This document shows positions 1 through 10,871 of a DNA stretch of 64,000 nucleotides, one piece after another. This stretch comes from Zygnema cylindricum. Lineage: Eukaryota > Streptophyta > Zygnematophyceae > Zygnematales > Zygnemataceae. Under the pieces are notes generated by a model. It did no database searches. It was given only the letters and a program-made list of their open reading frames with translations, and was not told where the DNA came from. A program made the position numbers and the translations under genes. The stretch lies in contig JBBHKE010001013.1 in assembly GCA_037447655.1 (NCBI GenBank), forward strand, positions 1 through 64,000. Direction: 5' to 3'. Numbering within the stretch: position 1 is the first letter of the stretch; every line of letters begins with the position of its first letter.

Positions 1-115
1 GAGAGGGAGAGGAAGAGCGAGAGGAAGAGGGAGAGGGAGAGGGAGAGGGAGAGGGAGAGGGAGAGGGAGAGAAAGAGAGTGAGAGGGAGGAAGAGAGGGA
101 GAGTCCCACGAGGTC
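1..115. repeat. GA-rich simple repeat
   Basis: Nearly uninterrupted GAGAGG-type purine repeat at the window edge. It may lie in an intron of the minus-strand GH5 gene next to it, where it would be read as a CT-rich tract; this cannot be settled because the gene leaves the window here. Confidence 0.8.
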
Positions 116-288
116 ACTCTCACGACATTTTCTTTTTATACTTAACCTAAAACACAACAAAAGAAGCGTTCTTGTCCCTCCTCTCTCATCCACTTCACTT
201 TCCGTACCTTTCATTTTCGTTGTCATGTCCTCTCTCTCAATAACTCACCTCCCCCTCCTACCAAAAACAGACAAAAAAAAAAACTGAC

Positions 289-638
289 CTGAAACTCTCC
301 CAACTTGTGGGATTGTCCTGATTTACACAAACCACATCCTTCCCTCCACCCCACTCGGCCGAAAAATAACATTTTTTTGTAAAACTTTTGATTTGAACGA
401 TCGTCCCGTCAATAAGAGGAGAAATTCCTTCAAAAAGAGAATTTTTTATCCAATCTTCGATGACTAACCACCCTCCCAAATTCACTCCTCGAATCGAAAA
501 AACTTCCTCTACCTCTCTCACTCTAAAAGTTTCAGATTCTTCCGGAGGATTTTTTATCCACACTAATTCTCCACTTTGGGAGGCGCTCAAAAAGGTTTTG
601 GAAGTGGGGTTTAGGATTTGGATTCGGTCGGAGATTCC
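289..638 (-). CDS. Exon of a plant GH5 glucan 1,3-beta-glucosidase-like protein (partial)
   Basis: This exon encodes about 116 residues. The first 35 (RIQILNPTSKTFLSAS...ETFRV) look like a fascin-like beta-trefoil unit. They are followed by RGVNLGGWLVIEDWIK, the hallmark start of the plant GH5 exo-1,3-beta-glucanase family, and then a second trefoil-like stretch (DGTIVQIKSF, FSAEWGGG, SWESFR). Such enzymes act on beta-1,3-glucan in the wall or apoplast. The sense strand shows a long pyrimidine run ending in CTCTCTCTAG just before the exon and a donor CAG/GTCAGT at its end, so both borders are good splice sites. There is no ATG in the exon, so an upstream exon is required; a candidate lies at 2524-2568 in matching phase. 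The catalytic domain proper would lie beyond the left window edge. The family call is confident; whether the gene is functional cannot be judged. Confidence 0.75.
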
Positions 639-1190
639 CTAGAGAGAGGAGGGAGGGAGGGAGTGAGGGAGAGAGAAATAAATGGGTAAGCAAGGGGAAG
701 AAAAAGAGAATAGAAAGGGGAATGGAAAGAGTTCAATGGGGTTTTGGATTTGAATTCGGTTGGAGATTCCTTGAAGGAATGGAGGGAGGTAGGGAAGGAG
801 GAAAGAAAAGAAAAGAGGGGAGGGAAGAGAAGAGAAAATAAGGGAAGGGAAGGGAAAAAATGGAAAAATAACGGAAGAGAAGGCAAGTTGGAGAGGGAGG
901 GAGGAGAGAAATATGAATAAATAAATAAATAAACGAATGTGTAAGAAAGGGGAACGGAAAAAGTTAAAAAAAAAATGAATTTGATAGGAAATTCCTTGAA
1001 ACGGAAAGTTGGAGAGAGAAGGAGAGAGAAATGAAAAAAAGTAAATGTATAAGAAAGGGGAAGAAAAAAATGGATTTGATTGGGAATTCCTTGAAAGTTT
1101 TTGAGAGAGGGAAGAAAAAAAAAGGGGGGAAAGGAAAAAGAGCGGATAAAGAAAAAAGAAAAGATTTTGATTTGATCAAAAATACCCGGA
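600..1190. repeat. Degenerate tandem copies of the GH5 exon acceptor edge
   Basis: Next to the acceptor of the GH5 exon, the sense strand repeats a block of pyrimidine run plus GGAATCTCC-ACCGAATCCAAAT at about 621-650, 745-775, 975-1000 and 1072-1095, with a weaker trace near 1165-1180. Between copies lie long purine runs (pyrimidine in the sense of the gene). Spacing is irregular, roughly 75-230 bp. The same words (ESPTE, KEFPIKS) recur in the translated frames, so these frames are repeats of the exon edge and not independent genes. Confidence 0.6.
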
Positions 1191-1675
1191 AAAGGAGAGG
1201 TTAAGAGAGAGGGAAAGAAAAATAAAAAATCAAGAAGGAATAAATAAGAAAAGGTTGGAAAAATAATGAATAAAGGGAGAAGGAGTGAGGAAGAAGAAAG
1301 GGAAGGAGAGGGAAGGAGAAAGGGACGGAAAAGAAGAAAAAGGAGGAGGATGATAAATAAAAAATAGATAGTAAATACGAAATGAATAGTAAATGACTAT
1401 AAAACTAATAACACTAAAAAAATAAGAATAATAATCTAGCTATTTTTTTTATTTTACCTGTTTCACATAAAATTCGGTCTGCCCTCCTGATTTGTCAGAA
1501 ACTGCCGAAAGTCGACCGAAAAAAGCAACCGAAACCCAATTTCCATTTGGGAATTGAAATCCCATCGCCCCCTTTGTACCCCTTCTACGGACCACAAAAT
1601 ACTCCGTTACCGGGGGCGGTTCCGTGCTGTCCACCGTTAAAACGGAGGATCCGTCCGTTTTAACGGAAGACAAAC

Positions 1676-2300
1676 GGATCCATGTGAGCCGTGAGGATTG
1701 AAATTGAACCTGGGAACCACAGAGAAATAAATAAACAAACAATATATTTGAATAAATATACACATATTAAAGAAAAAATAAAAGAATCCATATGAGCCAT
1801 GCGGATTGTAATTGAACCAGGAAAACACATAAAGATAAATAAATAAATAATATATATATATAAGAAAATAATAGGAGAATTGATGTGGATCGAGCCCAGG
1901 CCTGGGAAACACATAGAAATAAACAAATAATTATATTATATCATATATATAAATATTTATTTAAAAAAAAAAAGAGAAAAAGAGAATGTTTATTGGGATT
2001 GAAAATGGACCTGGAAATACATTTAAAAATAGACAAATAATGAATAAAGAAACAATAACAATATTAATAATAACAAAAAAAATATATAAGAATTCACGTG
2101 AGCTAGTTGGAATGGATCTGAACCTGCAAAACACAATTTAAAAAAAGAGAATAACAATAATAAGACTAGAAAAATAATAATAATAATAATAGAAAAAATA
2201 ATAATAATAATAATTAATGATAATAATAACAAATAAATAGTCAATGTGAACCCTTTTGAGAAATTGAACCTCCAAAAAAATAAAAATAAACAATCAAAAA
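1676..2300. repeat. Six-copy degenerate repeat inside the proposed GH5 intron
   Basis: A unit of the form GA-T-CATGTGAGCC-TG-GGATTG-AATTGAACCTGG-AA-CACA followed by A-rich AAATAAATAAACAAA recurs at about 1676, 1784, 1877, 1985, 2090 and 2240. Copies are about 60-75 bp long with AT-rich spacers (ATA or TAA runs) and are increasingly decayed. Between 2308 and 2405 a GAGAGA microsatellite follows. No coding function is evident. Confidence 0.55.
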
Positions 2301-2309
2301 GATAAGAAC

Positions 2310-2346
<37 letters not shown>

Positions 2347-2523
2347 GAGAGAGAGGGGAGAGAGAAAGAGAGAGAGGAGAGAAGGGAGAGAAGGAAGAGA
2401 GAGACAGAAGGGATTGAAATGCTAAATGGCATCTAATGGAGGAAACCAAAAAACATGGAAAATGAACAACAATGAAAAAAGCAAAATAAAACAAAAAAAA
2501 ACAAAATAAAAGAAGAAAACGAC

Positions 2524-2568
2524 CTGTGCCCCGTCCTCCAAATCGTTCGACCACCACATGGAGGGCAT
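2524..2568 (-). CDS. Candidate first coding exon of the GH5 gene
   Basis: On the minus strand an ATG opens 15 codons (MPSMWWSNDLEDGAQ) ending at CAG/GTCGTT, a usable donor in phase 0, which matches the phase of the acceptor at 639. Joining the two implies an intron of about 1.9 kb (639-2523) that holds all the degenerate repeats described separately. The evidence is only start codon, phase and position; the peptide was not recognised from any specific homologue. A different first exon further right is possible. Confidence 0.3.
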
Positions 2569-3400
2569 TTTCTTGGCCCCCCCATCCACACTAATTCCGG
2601 TGCGGACTCCAGACTTACAATACCCTCGGGACACTCTTCCCTCCCCTCCTCCCTCCCCTCCTCCCTCCCCCCCCCAAACTTTTCGCCTCCCTTGAAACAT
2701 AAATTTATTATTATTATTATTATTGTTATTGTTGTTATTATCATTATGATGATTTATATTTTTATTAAATCTTTCTTTCTGAAGTTTTGCTTCTGGGTCT
2801 AAATTTTCCTCCCCAAAAAGTCTTCCTCTCCCTCCCTCTCCTCTCCCTCCCACTCCTCTCCCCCCTCCTCCCCCTCCGGAAACTAAGTGGGCCATCCGTG
2901 ACGTCAGCAAAGTCAAAATGGAGCAATAAAAAACTGCCACGTGGCAAGACACCATCGCTTTCCTTCCTTTTCTTGGGGGGTGGGGGGAGGGGGGGAGGGA
3001 AGAGGAGAAGGAGGGAGGAAGGTAGGGAGGGAGGGGGGGAGAGAAGAGGAGAAGGAGGGAGGAAGGGAGGGAGGGAGATTATATCCTGCAAAAAAATCGT
3101 GGTTTAGAGGGAGGCTTTTTCTCAAAAAAAAAAAGGTGCTAAAAAATGGGGCCAAAGGAGTGGGTGGAGGGAGGAGGAGGGAGATTTTACAAGAAATTGA
3201 TGAAAAGCATTTCTTATAAGGAAATTTAGAAAAGGGAAAAAATAAAAAAAGGGAGAGGGAGAAAAGAGAGAGGGAGAGGGAGAAAAGAGAGAGGGAGAGG
3301 GAGAAAAGAGAGAGGGAGAGGGAGAGAGAGAGAAGGGAAAAGAAAAGAACAAAAAGAGGAAAGCAAAACAGGAAAATTAAATAAAAGAAACCGAAAAACA
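2569..3400. repeat. Alternating pyrimidine-rich and purine-rich tracts
   Basis: This stretch holds C/T-rich sequence (2630-2700, 2810-2880), then G/A-rich sequence (2970-3080), then a 25-bp purine repeat of the type GAGAGGGAGAGGGAGAAAAGA repeated about four times at 3250-3335. A TTATTATTG run lies at 2705-2740. Translations are low complexity on both strands and no gene is supported. Confidence 0.6.
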
Positions 3401-4047
3401 AAAACAATAACAGTCGCGGGCGACCCGGCGCTTTGCCCTTGTCGTTTTTCTACAGTACCCTGTAACGGCGGCTTTTGGTGGTTTCGATATTGTCGCCGCT
3501 TTGTGCGTGTTCGAAACGACACATTCTGTTGGCGGTACGGCAAAATAGATTCAGTCGCAAGGTTTGTAGGTTGTCGGTTTGTATTTTTGTGTTTTCGCAT
3601 CGACGGCGGTTTCAGCGTGTTCGAACTTCCAAACGATACATTATGCTGGCGGTACGGCAAATGTGTCGTTAAGGATGTACTTTGGAAGTTAGGCATCCTG
3701 GTACTTGTCGTGGGCTGGAAAGGGACTTTTGTTGGACATTGAAACCGACGGATATACCAAAAAGACAAAAAAAATATGTATCGTAAAATTAAAATATCGT
3801 AAAATTTGCGGTCGGCGATTTTTTTTACTTTCACGGGTTTAGGGTTGCATGTATATATATACGTCACAACACATCAGGGTGTCGATGATATCACATGCCG
3901 ATTTGCGCCCGATATATCACGATGCTCTCCGTTACAATGAACATTTTACCCACTGTATTTGCGTGGTTCACACTTGAAAAAGGAGAAAACGGTATGGTAT
4001 GAAAACGGTACTTTTTTTTGTCCTCCGTGAACTGGCACGTGACGCTA
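3401..4047. repeat. Non-coding stretch with a two-copy direct repeat
   Basis: The words GCGTGTTCGAA, then ACGA-ACATT-TG-TGGCGGTACGG, occur at 3505-3543 and again at 3617-3658, a period near 115 bp. The remainder up to the MITE at 4048 shows nothing recognisable. Confidence 0.5.
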
Positions 4048-4546
4048 CACCGCGAATCGTAATTAGAGTAAGTAACTCTAATTCGGTCGCTCGAAATTTC
4101 GACTCTATCACATGAAATAGAGTAAATGATTCTAATTTTATCATTATTCTATTTAAGGTAAAGTTTAATTAGCGTTTTTTATTCTAATATAGGCTGGTTT
4201 TAAATAGTGTGGAGTACGGATGACCTCCGACCGTGCAAAATTGTACTTTAATAAGTAAAAAAGTACAAATAATGATTTAATACAGGCAGTTATCATGTAA
4301 CTGCGTTTTAACAAACCGCTTAGTGCAAACGTCATAGTGGCGATAAACTGTACGTTTTGCCAAATTCTGTACGAATACCTTATTTAAAGTAGAGGATATT
4401 AGTGTGCCAAATTAGAGTACTTAAATAAATTAGAGTAAACTTCATAGTTGAAACAACTCTATTACATAAATTAGCGTTCATTACTCTAATTTTTTTTTTG
4501 TTTTTGTACTCTAATTTTTTCATTACTCTAATTACGATTCGCGGTG
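4048..4546. mobile_element. TA-flanked MITE, full length (mariner-like target)
   Basis: Both ends carry a near-perfect terminal inverted repeat, CACCGCGAATCGTAATTAGA and its complement, directly flanked by TA on each side. The 499-bp interior is AT-rich, repeats ACTCTAATT and has no ORF. It belongs to the same family as the elements at 18951 and 57410-61076. The TA target suggests mobilisation by a Tc1/mariner-type transposase, none of which is encoded here. Confidence 0.75.
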
Positions 4547-4699
4547 TAGCTTACGTCAACTAGCGTGTCGTGATCTGAGCCACTTGCCCGTACGAAAAAG
4601 GAAACGCTTTGAGGACATGATATGTACGACGCCTTCCAAAACAAACTCTACTGCCACGCAAGCGTTTGTACAGGCCGAAAATAACCCCGGAGGAACTTA

Positions 4700-5205
4700 G
4701 GGCACTTTCCCATGTAACCGTAACTTTAATCTTGTAACTTTGTTTTTAGCGAAGATTCTCCGTACATCTTTATGAGCATTCCGATGTAATCGCAAATAAC
4801 TTGTTACTTCAAAAAGTGACAAGCGTAGACGTGTACGAAACATGTGACACATAAACGGTACACAAAATGTTGCGAAACTTCCACTCAATTTCGATTTCAG
4901 GCGTCCACCCGCACGTTGAACAGTTTCTGTCACTTCGCAATATCTACAAGCCACATTGTCGACGTGGGGGTATTGCAGCTGTTTAGGGTTTGTGACATTG
5001 TGACGTCACGCGCGTCATGCTCAACTATGACAGCGCCCACGTCACAATTTCTAAAACTTTCCGCCATGATTTTCCGATTGTTGTTTTTTGTCTTTTCCTA
5101 CTCTACTTGCCATCAAAATAAGCTCAAATATAGTCAAAAGAAATCGCTTTCATAGATCTTTCATTTCATACCTTTCTTGCCATTTTTAATTGCAAGAATT
5201 GTGAG
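4700..5205. mobile_element. Harbinger-like MITE fragment (5' end only)
   Basis: TTA precedes GGGCACTTTCCCATGTAACC, which matches the termini of the elements at 10100 and 11652. No matching right terminus is found before copia sequence begins near 5210, so this copy appears truncated. The boundary is approximate. Confidence 0.45.
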
Positions 5206-5212
5206 ATAATGT

Positions 5213-8200
5213 AGTCGCGGAGGGGGACAGTTCAGAGGTGGAGGAAGTGGAGGAAGTAGAAGTAGCTCATCAGGTAGAGGGGATTTTGTTGGGGATGGGC
5301 CAATAAGACAGGATCAAGAATTTTTCGTTTCACTTATCGAGGATTCACAAGAAAAGAAGGAGGATATCCTATTTCACACACGAGGCAAGGAGAGTAAGGG
5401 AAAATTTAACAGTTGGATCATATATTCAGGTACTACACATCACATGTGTTCAGATCCAGGACTATTCAATAACATTAGAAAACTCACTATACCAAAATCC
5501 ATCATAGTGGCTAATGGTTCGATGATGGTCATCGATACAGTGGGAACAGTACGGTTGGATCTACCGACACAAGATAGGGAAGGGAAAACTAGAGTCAATA
5601 GAGTATGCTTTAACAATGTGCTTTATAATCCGGGGAGGGTGCATTAATCTCTTAAGTGTCCCACAACTTCAAAAGAAAGGGGGAAGAGCAACATGCTTGG
5701 AAGGAGGTAGAATCATTTTGAGTAGTAAAACAGGGCCATTTGTAGAAGGCATTGTGACTCAAAATATGCAAAGTAGGTTGATTTGGAGAAAACCAGAAAA
5801 TAGGACGACGGATGAAGAAGGTCGTCTCCATTCGGCGGAGGTCAACAAGAAGGACCTCACGTTGTGGCACCATCGTATGTGTCACACTTCAAAGAGTAAC
5901 ATTAAGGAGATGATTCGTCATGGGGCGGTTCGAGGACAAGATGTGGCAACAGGAGAGAAAATCATTGGATGTGTTGGATGCACAAAAGGGAAGCATAAAA
6001 GGAAGCCTCATCCGGTGAAAGATCTTCAATTCAAAGCGAATGCTCCTCTAGATCTAGTCCATGTAGATCCTTTTGGGGACACACATCTAGAAACCATTGG
6101 AAAAAATAAATACATTATGGTGATAGTTGATGATTTCAGCAGGAAGACATGGGTATATCTTTTAAAAGCTAAGTCAGACGCTCTTGAAACATTTAAAGAC
6201 TTTGTGGTTATGATTGAGAGGGAAAGTGGGAGGCAGGTAAAGGAAGTACGCTCGGACCGCGGAGGTAAATTTCTTGCTTTCGCTGATTATTGTAAAGAGA
6301 CGAGGATTAAGCAGCAGTTCACGGCTCCTTATTCCCCACAATCAAATCGAATAGCAGAGAAGAAGAATCGGACATTGCAAGAGATAGTGCGAGCCATGCT
6401 CCATACAACGAAACTCACACATCGTCTTTGGGGAAAAGCAATCAGGGCAGCTAACCATATTACCAACAGGAGAATAAACTCTGCTTTGGGCAACAAAACA
6501 CCGGAAGAACTTTGGAGTGGACAAATACCTACGGTAAAACACTTAAGGATTTGGAGATGTGAGGCTATGGGATACATAGAGGAAAGAAATCGTGAGGGAA
6601 AGTTTGCTGCACGGTCATGGATAGGATATTTTGTGGGATATAGTGAGAACTCAATGGAGTATAGGATTTACAACCTAGTAACTAGAAGGGTTAAAGAGTC
6701 TAGAAATGTGGAGTTTAACAAGAACTTGGAATGGATGGTGAAAGGAACTAATGAGTCCAAACGAGCTCAAGATTATGAGGAGAGTCATTATGAGAAGTTC
6801 ATTAGAGAGGAGGAGGAAGAGGACAAAGATTTGATAGAGGTAGGGACGAAGAAAAAGGTGCGATTTGTAGAGAAACCTTTAGAGAAAGTTTCGACACCTA
6901 AGCTTAGCGGCACCGAATCACAAGGAGACAAGGTCATCAGAGAATCTCCCACTGGCACTGACAACGTGACATCAAAAGAAAAACCCCTAGAGAAGGAGGA
7001 TGATGACAAGATTGAGAACAGTGATTTGGATAAGGAATTTGCAGAAGACGTACGGAGAAGTAAGAGAACCACTAAAGGGAAGGCACCGGAACGATTCTCA
7101 CCTGGACAATCGTATAAAAAGCAAACCAGCTACTAAAGGGCAATTTCCAAAATTAGAGAGGGAAGGGCGTAATCTTTTCTCTTATGAAAGGCAATTACAG
7201 AAAAATTGTCTTGCGGATCCTCAAGAGGCTCGAGACTCGGACGAATGGGAACAGAAGTGGAAACCGACATTTATCAAAGAATTTAATTCTGTAAAATCAA
7301 ATGGGTGTTTTCAAAAGGTAGATTTATCGGTTGGTAAGAAGGCGATAGACTCAAAGTGGGTTTTTAAACAAAGACGGGCGCTTCGAGGAAAATTCTTAAG
7401 TATAAGAGACGGTTAGTATGTAAGGGCTTCCAGCAGAAAGAAGGTATTGACTATTTGGAGACATTTGCCACTGTAGTTAAGTTCGATTCATTGCGCACAA
7501 TTACTTCAATGGCGGAGGCGGGAGGAATGCACATCCAACAGATAGATGTAAAGACCGCCTTTTTAAATGGTGAACTGGAGGAGGAGGTGTATATTAAAAT
7601 TCCAGAAGGAGTTCCTGGAAAGAATGGTAATATATGGAGGTTGTGGAAGGCTTTGTATGGTTTGAAGCAGTCACCGAGAACATGGAACCATAAACTTCAC
7701 AAGGTTTTACTAATTTTGGGATTTAAGAGGCTTACTGCAGATTGTGGAGTGTATATTAAGGGAGAAGGTTAGGACATGATAATATTTAGTGTATACGTTG
7801 ATGACTTCATTTCCATCTCTCACAACTTGGAGTTATTTGGAGAATTAAAGATTGAATTTCGAAACCACTTTAGGATTACAAATTTAGGGGATGCACAATA
7901 CATTGTGGGAATCCAAATTCAGAGGAGGAGGAACGGAGACATTAAATTGAGCCAAGAGAAATATGCAAAAAAGTTACTAGAAAGATTTGGGTTCTTAGAT
8001 TGTAAGCCACTTGGAACTCCCCTTGATCCTCGTGACAAGCCTTCTAACTTTGTTAAAAGTCTCGAGGTTGATGCCCCATATAGGGAAGCGGTCGGAAGCT
8101 TAATGTATTTGAGTGTCGGTACTAGGCCAGACATTAGTGTCGCAATGAGTGTGGTTCGTCGATATTGTAGCAATCCGAAAAAAATACAATGGGAGGCAGT

Positions 8201-8730
8201 GAAGAGAATCTTTAGATATTTGGTTGGAACACTTACTTTTGAATTGTTTATAGAAAAGGTGAGATCTTGAGTTGTTGTGGATATTGTGATGCCGACTATG
8301 GAGAGGACCATGATACAGGAAGGTCTACGTCAAGATATGTGTTTTTACTTGCGAAGGAGCTATCTCGTGGAATTCCCGTTTGCAACCTACTGTGGCACTT
8401 TCATCAACGGAGGCGGAGTATATAGCTGCATGTCATGCTGCAAAGAATGTTGTGTGGACTAAATATTTTTTATCGGAAGTTGGAGTGGAAAAAGAATGCA
8501 TGCAAATATTAAGTGATAATATGTCTTCCATTGCACTTAGTAAAAATCCTATTTTGCATAAGCGCACTAAACACATTAAAATTCAGTGGCATTTTTTTCG
8601 AGATTTGGTTGCGGAAAAAAAAGTTGAATTTTCGTTTGTTCCTACAGAAGAACAAGATGCTGATATGTTGACCAAAGCAGCATTGAAGGAAGTCTATGAA
8701 ATGGGAAAGAAGTTAGTGAGCATGGAGTAA
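5213..8730 (+). pseudogene. Ty1/copia polyprotein remnant 1 (protease, integrase, RT, RNase H)
   Basis: Domains run in copia order on the plus strand. The retropepsin site reads WIIYSGTTHHMC near 5414, with the catalytic Asp replaced by Tyr. GAG-pre-integrase (H-H-C-C spacing) lies at 5850-6000. The integrase core at 6050-6400 retains VHVDPF, SDRGGKF and AEKKNRTL. RT runs from about 7230, with IDVKTAFLNGELEEEVYI near 7540 and YVDD at about 7795. RNase H with LSSTEAEYIAACHA occurs at 8390-8730. Frames shift near 5640, 7136, 7410, 7770 and 8270, and a TAG precedes the YVDD frame, so the element is non-autonomous. Its 5' LTR and most of gag are missing. The glycine/serine-rich stretch at 5213-5300 may be the end of gag. 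The 3' LTR follows at 8765. Confidence 0.9.
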
Positions 8731-8753
8731 GAGGGGGTTTTGAGTGTCTCAGT

Positions 8754-8764
8754 AAGAGGGGGAA
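8754..8764 (+). other. Polypurine tract of copia remnant 1
   Basis: AAGAGGGGGAA lies directly before the 3' LTR, the expected position for the plus-strand DNA primer. A second AAGAGGGGG occurs about 25 bp upstream. Confidence 0.7.
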
Positions 8765-9350
8765 TATTAGGATATCGTATTGAGCACTTACTTAGGGAAG
8801 AGATACTCTCGTAGCTAAAGTAGCGACGACTAGCAACGAAAGTAGTCTCGTCGCTAGATTTTTGAAGTGACGTAGAAGTTAGCGACGAATTTGTTTCGTC
8901 GCTAGATATTTGAAGTGACGTAGAAAATGTTTGTTCGTTTCGTTTCACACAAGTTCTGGTCGTACCATACAAGTGACGTCATAATTATTTGTTCTTTTTG
9001 GTTCACGTAAAGTCTAGTAGTACCGTGTAGTTCAAGTCGGTTCACGGTTGACATTTTTTCTAGTCTTACCGTGTTGTTCAAACCGGTTCGCAGTTTTCGG
9101 TCGTATGTTTCGGGGCGTTGACTCTTACACGTTTTAGTTGTGTACATATATATACTTGTTGGGACTTAGTGGTTATCTATCTTTTTGGAGGTGTAGCTTG
9201 TTAAGGAGGCGTAGAAAGGTCAGAAGTAAAAAGAAGGAAGAAAAGGAGTTGTATTTGCATTGTGCTTAATATATTGAATGCTTTAAATGGAACACCATTG
9301 TTGTGTGTGTACTTTATTTGGTTTGTAATCTTTCACTATATACGATAACA
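8765..9350 (+). mobile_element. 3' LTR of copia remnant 1
   Basis: The LTR starts TATTAGGATATCG (TG mutated to TA) after the polypurine tract and ends CGATAACA, where sequence changes abruptly to a different copia RT. Its U3 holds two copies of a 48-bp unit (8832-8927), each with an AGCGACGAA/TTCGTCGCT inverted pair and the word GTGACGTAGAA, plus GTGACGTCA at about 8972. TGACGT is the core bound by plant TGA-type bZIP factors, so this is a plausible enhancer array. Only one LTR survives. Confidence 0.7.
9143..9156 (+). promoter_or_regulatory. TATA-like element in the copia 1 LTR
   Basis: TACATATATATACT lies about 370 bp into the LTR, downstream of the TGACGT repeats, the expected position of a retroelement core promoter. 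The call rests on motif and position only. Confidence 0.4.
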
Positions 9351-10099
9351 CAAGCTCCTTACCGAATTTGGATTCGTACGAACAGTTTCAGATTTTGGAG
9401 TTTACGTAAAAGGTGAGGGGGAGGATCAAAACATATTTTCTGTGTATGTGGATGATTTTTTGATGATATGTGACAAGTTGATGCGAATCGCGTAATTGAA
9501 GGAGTACCTGCGACTACATTTTAAAGTCACAGATTTGGGGGAAGTACGATACATTCTTGGAGTCGAAGCTTTAAGGTACGATAATGGGGATATTAAATTA
9601 TCAAAAGCGCATTTTGTAAAGAAGTACTTACAATATTTGCTATGTTGGATTCTAAGCTGGTAATGACACCACTAGATTCCAAACTAGAATATCGCAAATT
9701 TGAGGAGGAGGAAACTGTCCACGTGACCTATCGTGAGGCCGTTAGAAGTTTGATGTCATTAAGTGAGGCCACGCGATCGGATATTTCAGCCACAGTATCT
9801 GTCGTAAGCCGTTTTTGTCAGACTCTTAAGAAAATTCATTGGGAAGCCGTGAAAAGAATCTTTCGTTACCTTGCAGGTACAACTGAGATTGGGTTATTAT
9901 TTCAATATGGACAGGTGTCTTTGGATTGCGTGGGATAATGTGATGCGGAATGGGGCGGCGACTTTGATACAGGAAAGTCAACGTCCGGTTATGCATTTGT
10001 ATTTGGCGGCGTGGCAATTTCTTGGAGTTCACGACTTCAGCCGACTATCGCACTAAGTTCAACCGAAGCAGAGTATATGGCTGCGTGTCATACTTCTAA

Positions 10100-10868
10100 A
10101 GGTGTGTCCCCATGTGCATAAAAAAGGGTTTTTTTCTATCGTTTTGCCGTAAAACTTAGCGTCGTATTGCCCAAGTTGCAACCGTACGAAGGAATCGCAA
10201 ATTTGTGGAGTACAATTTGCGTCATCCTTGAACTAAGGATGTACGAAAATTTGTCGTCTAATGCTTTTCGACCCACTTCTACGACAAAAAACGTCATCTT
10301 CAAACTTTTGTTTAAAACACATGCGCGATGTGATTTAAAATTAGGTTTTTTCGATTGACAAATAGGAACATATTTTTCGCACGTGCCGTAAATTTCCTAC
10401 GATTTCCAAGGACAAATAAAAGTACATAGTTCGCTATGTTCTGTCCGTTTGCGTTATAATAAGACAAAAAGAAGTACACAGTTTGTTTGATTTTGTCCGT
10501 TTTCGTCCTGTACGGATTTTTTATTTGCAGGGGTCTTCAAATTCCGATGCCATTTCACCTCGAGCGGACAGGCAACGCGAAGGGCAAAGTGCATCTTCTT
10601 CAACCGTGAAACTGCAAGGCTGAATGCGGTACGTCTACAATGTCACGATAAGACATGCGACGTCAGAAGTAGTTCCAAAAAATATCGTGCGAACACAGAT
10701 TGTAGACGTTGACAACCTTCACATGTATTGTCGACGTATACAATCGTCATAAGCGTAAGTTACGATTTCGTCCTTACAAACATAGGGACACTTGAAAACC
10801 GGGTCCGGCGGATCCGCGCTAAAATACAAAGTAATTTCACTAAGTTACAAGTACATGGGGACAAACCC
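10100..10868. mobile_element. Harbinger-like MITE A (first of three in a row)
   Basis: The termini are AGGTGTGTCCCCATGT and the complement of GGGTTTGTCCCCATGT, a 16-bp imperfect inverted repeat, flanked by TAA on both sides (10097-10099 and 10869-10871). A 3-bp TAA/TTA target with GGG-starting termini is the PIF/Harbinger signature. The element is 769 bp long with no transposase. Its interior shares blocks with the elements at 11652 and 53627 (for example GTTTT-CGTAAAACTTAGC-TCGTA and GTAGACGTTGACAA). Confidence 0.75.
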
Positions 10869-10871
10869 TAA

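Noticed and set aside
2422-3407. Overlapping frames on both strands in G/A-rich and C/T-rich sequence
   Set aside because: Composition alone keeps them open; no motif. Only the short 2524-2568 piece is kept, as a tentative exon.
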